From the NCBI RefSeq assembly GCF_001687475.2, contig NZ_CP031611.1:1116001-1180000 (forward strand): 64,000 nt of DNA, read 5' to 3'. The stretch is from Campylobacter hepaticus. GTDB taxonomy: Bacteria; Campylobacterota; Campylobacteria; Campylobacterales; Campylobacteraceae. How positions within the stretch are numbered: the stretch's first letter is position 1; every line of letters begins with the position of its first letter. The notes under the pieces are model-generated. The model was not told where the DNA came from. It saw nothing but the letters and a program-made list of their open reading frames with translations, and did no database searches. Positions 58,797-64,000 of this stretch are shown here, one piece after another. The translations under genes and the position numbers were made by a program.

Positions 58797-60155
58797 TTAA
58801 AACAAATCTTCTTCTTTAGCTAAATTTTCAAGACTTTTAAGCCCTTCTTCTCCTATTAAATTTCCACCTTTTAAATCACTAAATATAGCATTTAAAGAAC
58901 TTACTATAGCTGTAGAATTAAAGCTTAAATGCTCTATAGCTTTTTCTCTTTTTTTCCATATATTTTGAAAGGCTCTTTTTTCAGCTTCTAATTCTTCTTT
59001 CATTTTTTGATAAGTTTTAAGTATAAAAGTAATTTGAGTATTAAACTCCTTAGAATTTAAATACTCATATAAAATATAATTTTTTTCATCCTTATTTTTT
59101 AAAGTATTTTTTAATTTATAAGCATTCATAATACTTTCTCTAAGCACAGCTAAAACCCCTTTAAACTCGTTAAAAGTACAAATTAAAATTCCTTCTTTAT
59201 AATGCGTTTTTTCTTTTTCTTTTGGCATAGTTTTTGTAATTAAAACCGCTATATCACTTTTTGCTGCTATACTATCAAGTTTAAGTTTATCAAGCCATTC
59301 TTTATTAAATTCTTTCGTACGTTTAACCTCATATAAAATACTGCCGCAAACATTTCCAAAATTATCCTTAATTATATGTAAACAATCTGCTCCATTTACA
59401 CCTTTTGGCACCTCTTTAACTTCATCACCCAAATATTCATTTTGAATATATTCTTGAACAAGTAATTCTGCTACCTCGCCTTGAAGTTGTTGCGAACCTT
59501 GATCTATCTTACGTTTTGCTACATCAAGTTCTTGATTTACACTATTAAGCTGTATTTGAAGCTTTTTAACTTCCATTTTTTCTTCGTCTATACGCCTTTC
59601 ATAATCAAAACGTATTTTTTCTCTTTCAATCTCAAAACGCTTATTTTCTCCTTCTTGAAATTCTTTAAAAGCTTCTTGTTTAATTTGCAATTTTAATCTT
59701 TCCTCGTTTTCTTTTTGCTCTCTTTTAAGTTTTTCATTTTCAGCTTTTATGTTATATAATTGACTTAATATTGCACTTTTTTTATCTAATTCTTCTTGCA
59801 TGGTTTTAAGTTCATCTTCATGCTCTTTTTTAAATTTTTCACTAAATTCTTTTTGGAAATTTTGCGTTTGCATAAAAAATTCTTGTTTAAGCTTATCTAC
59901 CTCTATAGAAATTTTTTGCTTTACTTGTTCATTTATAATATTTTCTTGGTTCATTTGTTGAGTTTTAAGCTCATTTAAAACTTTAGCATATTTAATTTTT
60001 TTATCATTCATTTCACTTTCAAATTCTTGCTTACGTTTTTGAATTTCTTGCTCTGCTTTATTTAAAATTTGTGAATACAAAACTGCATTTATATCAATAA
60101 AACTCATACAATTTGGACATTTAATTTGTTCATTTTGATTTAAATTTTGCATCAT
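58797..60155 (-). CDS. DUF2130 domain protein with zinc-ribbon-like start and long coiled coil
   Basis: This 452-aa protein opens with IKCPNCMSFIDINAVLYSQI, half of a zinc-ribbon-like CPxC motif. It then has a long coiled coil (about residues 30-215). The C-terminal DUF2130 domain shows LQGEVAELLVQEYIQNEYLGDEVKEVPKGVNGADCL, EVKRTKEFNKEWLDKLK and AVLITKTMP. The pattern GADCL...YEVKRTK resembles the catalytic core of PD-(D/E)XK nucleases, which the family has been linked to; activity here is inference. It is divergent from the Bcr-like exporter. Confidence 0.78.
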   Translation of the reverse strand: MMQNLNQNEQIKCPNCMSFIDINAVLYSQILNKAEQEIQKRKQEFESEMNDKKIKYAKVLNELKTQQMNQENIINEQVKQKISIEVDKLKQEFFMQTQNFQKEFSEKFKKEHEDELKTMQEELDKKSAILSQLYNIKAENEKLKREQKENEERLKLQIKQEAFKEFQEGENKRFEIEREKIRFDYERRIDEEKMEVKKLQIQLNSVNQELDVAKRKIDQGSQQLQGEVAELLVQEYIQNEYLGDEVKEVPKGVNGADCLHIIKDNFGNVCGSILYEVKRTKEFNKEWLDKLKLDSIAAKSDIAVLITKTMPKEKEKTHYKEGILICTFNEFKGVLAVLRESIMNAYKLKNTLKNKDEKNYILYEYLNSKEFNTQITFILKTYQKMKEELEAEKRAFQNIWKKREKAIEHLSFNSTAIVSSLNAIFSDLKGGNLIGEEGLKSLENLAKEEDLF

Positions 60156-60198
60156 ACTTCCTTAAAAATTTTATATAAATTTAACATACAAAAACAAA

Positions 60199-60227
60199 GA
60201 TTGTTATAAGATTGACTTGTTACAATC
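60199..60227. promoter_or_regulatory. Inverted repeat in the bcr upstream region
   Basis: GATTGTTATAAG and CTTGTTACAATC form 12-bp arms (10 of 12 paired) around 5 bases, 31 bases ahead of the exporter ATG. Size and placement fit a TetR- or MarR-type operator. No regulator gene is adjacent. Confidence 0.45.
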
Positions 60228-60257
60228 ATTTTTTAAAAGTGTAATGAGGATTATAAA

Positions 60258-61463
60258 ATGCAAAAACACACTCAAATTCATGGCTTTACAAAATTTAAAC
60301 TCATATTCATACTTGCCTTAATGTCAAGCATTGCTCCATTTTCTACAGACATGTATTTACCTGCACTCACTCATATAAAACAAAGCTTTCAAACCAACTC
60401 CTTTTTAACTCAACTTAGTATAGCAAGTTTTTTTATTGCTTTTTCTATAGGACAACTTATATATGGCCCATTAAGCGATATTTACGGACGCAAAATTCCT
60501 GCTTTAACAGGAATGTTTATCTTTATTATCTCAAGCTTATTATGCGCACTTATTGATAATATCTACATTTTTATTGCTTTAAGATTTTTTCAAGCACTTG
60601 GAGGTTGTGCTGGGGTAGTAATTGCAAGAGCAATTGTAAATGATTTATTTGAAATTAAAGAAGCAACTGGTATTTTTGCTTTGATGATGGTTTTTGTCTC
60701 TCTTGCTCCTATGCTTGCACCTAGTTTTGGAGGGTTTTTATTAAAATATTTTTCATGGCATAGCATTTTTATAACTTTATTTATTTTAGGAATTTTAGTT
60801 TTTTTAATGATATTTTTTAGCTTTAAAGAATCAAAATCTTATTTTATCAATCAAAAATTTTCTTATTACAGTACAATAAAAAACTATAAATTAGTTTTAA
60901 ATGATAAACAATTTTTAACCTATATACTTTGCGCCTCCTTAGCCTTAGCAGCTATGTTTGCTTATATTACAGGTTCAAGTTTTGTTTTTACACAATTTTT
61001 TAATTTAAACGAACAAAAATTTGCCTTATTTTTTGGTATTAATGCTTTAGGATTTATCATTTGTGCAAATATAAATACAAGATTGATATATTATTTTAAA
61101 AATGAAAAAATACTTGCAAAAGCTTTAATAATAATGTTTATATCTAGTATTATTTTACTTATAAATGCCTTTTTTTATCCTCATTTTTTACTTTTTGAAA
61201 TAAGCATTTTTACAAGTATAGCCATGCTTGGTTTTATTGCACCCAATACCACAACTTTAGCTATGGCAAGATTTAAAAAACATAGTGGAACAGCTTCTGC
61301 TACACTTGGCACGGTACAATTTGCTTTTGCAGGTTTAATTTCTTTTATAGTTGGAATTGCCAATGCTAACACACCTGTAATGCTTGCTTTTATAATGTGT
61401 ACTTGTATTTTAATGGCAAATATGATATATTTTCTAAATAAATTTAAAATATTAAAGGAGTAA
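60258..61463 (+). CDS. bcr: Bcr/CflA-family multidrug efflux transporter (MFS)
   Basis: This 401-aa MFS protein has 12 predicted helices. It begins FILALMSSIAPFSTDMYLPALTHI, the Bcr/CflA signature (conserved D in TDMYLPA). It has GQLIYGPLSDIYGRKIP (MFS motif A) and RFFQALGGCAGVVIARAIV. The C-terminus carries TASATLGTVQFAFAGLISF. It exports drugs such as bicyclomycin in relatives. The SIMPL-domain gene follows after 6 bases. Confidence 0.93.
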   Translation: MQKHTQIHGFTKFKLIFILALMSSIAPFSTDMYLPALTHIKQSFQTNSFLTQLSIASFFIAFSIGQLIYGPLSDIYGRKIPALTGMFIFIISSLLCALIDNIYIFIALRFFQALGGCAGVVIARAIVNDLFEIKEATGIFALMMVFVSLAPMLAPSFGGFLLKYFSWHSIFITLFILGILVFLMIFFSFKESKSYFINQKFSYYSTIKNYKLVLNDKQFLTYILCASLALAAMFAYITGSSFVFTQFFNLNEQKFALFFGINALGFIICANINTRLIYYFKNEKILAKALIIMFISSIILLINAFFYPHFLLFEISIFTSIAMLGFIAPNTTTLAMARFKKHSGTASATLGTVQFAFAGLISFIVGIANANTPVMLAFIMCTCILMANMIYFLNKFKILKE

Positions 61464-61469
61464 AAATTA

Positions 61470-62171
61470 ATGAAAACAAATGCTTTTATAATATCATTAG
61501 CTATCATACTAGCTAGTTTAATACTTGCTATAAGTTTTTATAAAAGCTTTAGTGAATTTAAAAGCCTACAAAGAAGTGTAACTGTTAAAGGTTTAAGTCA
61601 AAAAGATGTAGAGGCTGATACTTTGATATTCCCTATAAAATTTACAAGATCAAGCAACAATCTTAGCAATTTATATCAAGAACTAGATCAAGATAAGCAA
61701 AATATAATCAAATTCTTAGAAGAACAAGGTGTAAAATCAAATGAAATAAGTCATAGTGCTCCAAATATTATAGACAAATTAAGCGATCCTTATAGTAGCG
61801 ATAATCAAACTATATACAGATATGTAGGCACAGGAAATTTACTCTTATATACTAACAATGTAAAACTTGGTAAAACCATATTAGAAAAAATTTCAAAACT
61901 TATAAAAGAAGGGGTAGTGCTAAAAATTGATGATTATGATATAGAATATCTTTACACAAAACTTAATGACATAAAACCACAAATGATAGAAGAAGCTACA
62001 ATCAATGCAAGAAATTCAGCAATCAAATTTGCTCAAGATTCAAAAAGCAGTTTAGGAAAAATAAAAAAAGCATCCCAGGGACAATTTAGCATAAGCAATA
62101 GAGATAAAAATACTCCTTATATCAAAACTATAAGAGTAGTATCAACCATAGAATACTATTTAAAAGATTAA
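61470..62171 (+). CDS. SIMPL (DUF541) domain periplasmic protein
   Basis: This 233-aa protein has an N-terminal membrane segment (FIISLAIILASLILAISFY), then SIMPL domain: SVTVKGLSQKDVEADTLIFPIKF, FLEEQGVKSNEISHSAPN, RYVGTGNLLLYTNNV and ATINARNSAIKFAQDSKSSLGKIKKASQG. Such proteins face the periplasm, have oligomeric forms and unknown function. It is co-transcribed with the exporter. It is full length. Confidence 0.85.
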   Translation: MKTNAFIISLAIILASLILAISFYKSFSEFKSLQRSVTVKGLSQKDVEADTLIFPIKFTRSSNNLSNLYQELDQDKQNIIKFLEEQGVKSNEISHSAPNIIDKLSDPYSSDNQTIYRYVGTGNLLLYTNNVKLGKTILEKISKLIKEGVVLKIDDYDIEYLYTKLNDIKPQMIEEATINARNSAIKFAQDSKSSLGKIKKASQGQFSISNRDKNTPYIKTIRVVSTIEYYLKD

Positions 62172-62338
62172 ATTACAAGATTTGATCTTTTAAATCACCT
62201 ATCATTTTAACTATCCAACTCTTGCAAAATTTCTTATTAATAATGAGAAATTTTGATACACTATAAATTGATTTTTTAATATATTTTCCAAAATATCTTA
62301 TTTTTAAATTTATAAATGTCACTAGTTTTGTTACAATT

Positions 62339-62364
62339 ATTCTTATCATATATTCTTATCATAT
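62339..62364. repeat. 13-bp tandem duplication upstream of ggt
   Basis: ATTCTTATCATAT occurs twice in perfect tandem, ending 19 bases before the ggt ATG. Each copy contains TATCAT, close to a -10 box, so the duplication may double or move the promoter. AAAAAGGATT follows as ribosome binding site. Confidence 0.85.
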
Positions 62365-62383
62365 TATTCTAAAAAGGATTAAA

Positions 62384-64000
62384 ATGCGTTATTTGATTAT
62401 GCTTATCATTTCATTCACATTAGGTTTTGGTGCTGCTAATGCGCCCATAAAAGATAAAAGCGGCACAGGACTTGTTTTATCAAGTCATGAACTAGCTAAT
62501 AAAATAGGCAAATCTGTTCTTGACAAAGGAGGAAATGCCATAGATGCAGCTGTTGCTGTGGGCTATGCTTTAGCTGTAGTGCATCCTTCAGCAGGTAATA
62601 TAGGAGGTGGCGGTTTTGCTGTTATCCACTTAGCAAATGGTGAAAATACAACTCTTGATTTTAGAGAAATGGCTCCTTTAAAAGCAAGCAAAGATATGTA
62701 TCTTGATAGCAAAGGAGAAGTAATTAAAGATGCCTCTACTATAGGTTATTTAGCAGCTGGTGTACCAGGAACAGTTAAAGGGATGAGTGCAATGCTAGAA
62801 CGCTATGGTACCATGAAATTAAGCGACTTAATAGAACCTGCTATAAAACTAGCTGAAAAAGGCTATCTTATCAATGATAGACAAGAACAAACTATGCTAG
62901 AAGTCAAAGATATATTTAAACAATTTAGTACTTCAAGTAAATATTTCCTTAAAAAGGATGGTAGCACTTATAAAAGCGGAGATTTATTCATTCAAAAAGA
63001 TTTAGCAAAAACCTTAAAACTCATTGCTAAAGAAGGACCAGATGCTTTTTATAAAGGAAAAATTGCCGATTTAATAGTAGCTGATATGGTTAAAAACAAA
63101 GGTATTATAAGCAAAGAAGATTTAGCTTCATATCAAGCCATTTGGAGAAAACCCATAAAAGGCAGCTACAGAGGTTATGATATTATCTCCATGTCTCCAC
63201 CTAGTAGTGGTGGTGCCCATATTGTACAAATTTTAAACATTATGGAAAATGCTGATATAGAAAATTTAGGTTTTGGAAGCTCTAAAACCTTACATATTAT
63301 GGCAGAAGCAATGCGTCAAGTTTATGCAGATAGATCAGAATATTTAGGAGACCCTGATTTTGTAAATATTCCTCTTGATAAACTTACAAGTAAAGAATAT
63401 GCTAAAAAAATTTATACAAACATTCCAAAAGATAAAGCTATACCAAGTTCACAAGTTAAACCAGGTTTAGGGCAAATTCATGAAGGTACCAACACAACTC
63501 ATTATTCTGTACTAGATAGCAAAGGTAATGCAGTAAGTATTACTTATACTATTAATGCAAGTTATGGTTCAGGTGCTGCTGTAGAAGGTGCAGGATTTTT
63601 ACTCAATGATGAAATGGATGATTTTTCAATCAAACCAGGAGTTCCAAATTTATATGGACTTGTAGGAGGACAAGCCAATGCCATAGAACCTAAAAAAAGA
63701 CCTTTAAGCTCAATGAGTCCAACTATTATACTTAAAGATGGAAAAGTATTTATGGTAGTAGGTAGTCCAGGTGGATCTAGAATTATTACTACTGTCTTGC
63801 AAGTAATTTCAAATGTAATCGATCACAAAATGGATATTTCAACTGCGGTAGAATCTCCAAGATTTCATATGCAATGGTTACCTGATGAAATAAGAACAGA
63901 ACCTTTTGGAATCATCAAAGATGTACAAATTAAACTTGAAAAAATGGGATATAAAATTACGCAAAAACCTTATATGGGAGATGTAAATGCTATAATGGTT
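62384..64000 (+). CDS. ggt: Gamma-glutamyltranspeptidase (3' end outside window)
   Basis: 539 codons are present, open to the window end; about 17 more are expected. A signal peptide (RYLIMLIISFTLGFGAANA) sends it to the periplasm. The large subunit includes GGNAIDAAVAVGYALAVVHPSAGNIGGGGF. The autocleavage site and nucleophile Thr lie in GTNTTHYSVLDSKGNAVSITYTIN, and MSPTIILKDGKVFMVVGSPGGSRI follows. It cleaves glutathione and glutamine to release glutamate, and is a colonisation factor in strains that have it. No lesion is seen. Confidence 0.95.
   Translation, partial: MRYLIMLIISFTLGFGAANAPIKDKSGTGLVLSSHELANKIGKSVLDKGGNAIDAAVAVGYALAVVHPSAGNIGGGGFAVIHLANGENTTLDFREMAPLKASKDMYLDSKGEVIKDASTIGYLAAGVPGTVKGMSAMLERYGTMKLSDLIEPAIKLAEKGYLINDRQEQTMLEVKDIFKQFSTSSKYFLKKDGSTYKSGDLFIQKDLAKTLKLIAKEGPDAFYKGKIADLIVADMVKNKGIISKEDLASYQAIWRKPIKGSYRGYDIISMSPPSSGGAHIVQILNIMENADIENLGFGSSKTLHIMAEAMRQVYADRSEYLGDPDFVNIPLDKLTSKEYAKKIYTNIPKDKAIPSSQVKPGLGQIHEGTNTTHYSVLDSKGNAVSITYTINASYGSGAAVEGAGFLLNDEMDDFSIKPGVPNLYGLVGGQANAIEPKKRPLSSMSPTIILKDGKVFMVVGSPGGSRIITTVLQVISNVIDHKMDISTAVESPRFHMQWLPDEIRTEPFGIIKDVQIKLEKMGYKITQKPYMGDVNAIMV

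Overview
The window is a 64-kb chromosomal segment of a Campylobacter, close to C. jejuni / C. coli / C. hepaticus. It is very AT-rich. Gene content and order follow the C. jejuni backbone as I remember it (pal-tolB-exb-atp-parBA-birA-fmt ... obg-rpmA-rplU ... dcuA-aspA-ung ... cio/cydAB ... lctP-lutABC ... aroQ-folK-flhF-flhG-fliA-fliM-fliY ... mnmA ... flgE-flgD-fliK ... typA ... ggt). The species call rests on recognised proteins and order, not on a database search.

Layout. 1-4.3 kb: the Tol-Pal envelope system (cpoB fragment, pal, tolB, tolA, tolR, tolQ). 4.3-13.2 kb: a tightly packed minus-strand block with the F1 and b/b' ATP synthase genes, parB-parA, birA and fmt. 13.7-21.8 kb: an island of seven genes, two convergent transcription units separated by a hairpin. 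One unit is pxpA-accB-accC/pxpB-pxpC (LamB/YcsF plus KipI/KipA carboxyltransferase-like subunits with a biotin carboxylase and biotin carrier). The other is gabT-gabD-NCS1 transporter. Six of the seven genes carry frameshifts, in-frame TGA stops or an apparent deletion fusion; only the biotin carrier is intact. 22.2-24 kb: obg, rpmA, rplU. 24.1-26.5 kb: a LpoB/YcfL/COG3014 lipoprotein trio. 26.6-30.4 kb: dcuA, aspA, ung. 30.5-33.6 kb: a bd-type (Cio-like) quinol oxidase with a 34-aa CydX-like peptide and a DUF4492 partner. 34-38.6 kb: lactate permease and LutABC. 38.7-41.9 kb: sppA, a probable aminodeoxyfutalosine deaminase, aroQ, folK. 41.9-47.2 kb: a flagellar regulatory and switch operon. 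47.2-48.8 kb: a LOG-family gene and mnmA. 49.2 kb: a 4.5S SRP RNA on the minus strand, recognised from its domain IV hairpin. 49.6-56.2 kb: a FapA-like gene convergent with the sigma-54-driven hook genes. 56.3-64 kb: typA, a membrane protein, a DUF2130 protein, a Bcr/CflA exporter, a SIMPL protein and most of ggt.

The most unusual element is the 13.7-21.8 kb island. Read together, its genes describe ATP- and biotin-dependent opening of a lactam (2-pyrrolidone or 5-oxoproline), then GABA transamination and succinate-semialdehyde oxidation to succinate, with a dedicated importer. It lies where C. jejuni has proB (between fmt and obg), and proB is not seen here. It is now decaying, while every other complete gene in the window is open. 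The cdtABC toxin genes expected between the DUF4492 gene and lctP are also absent.
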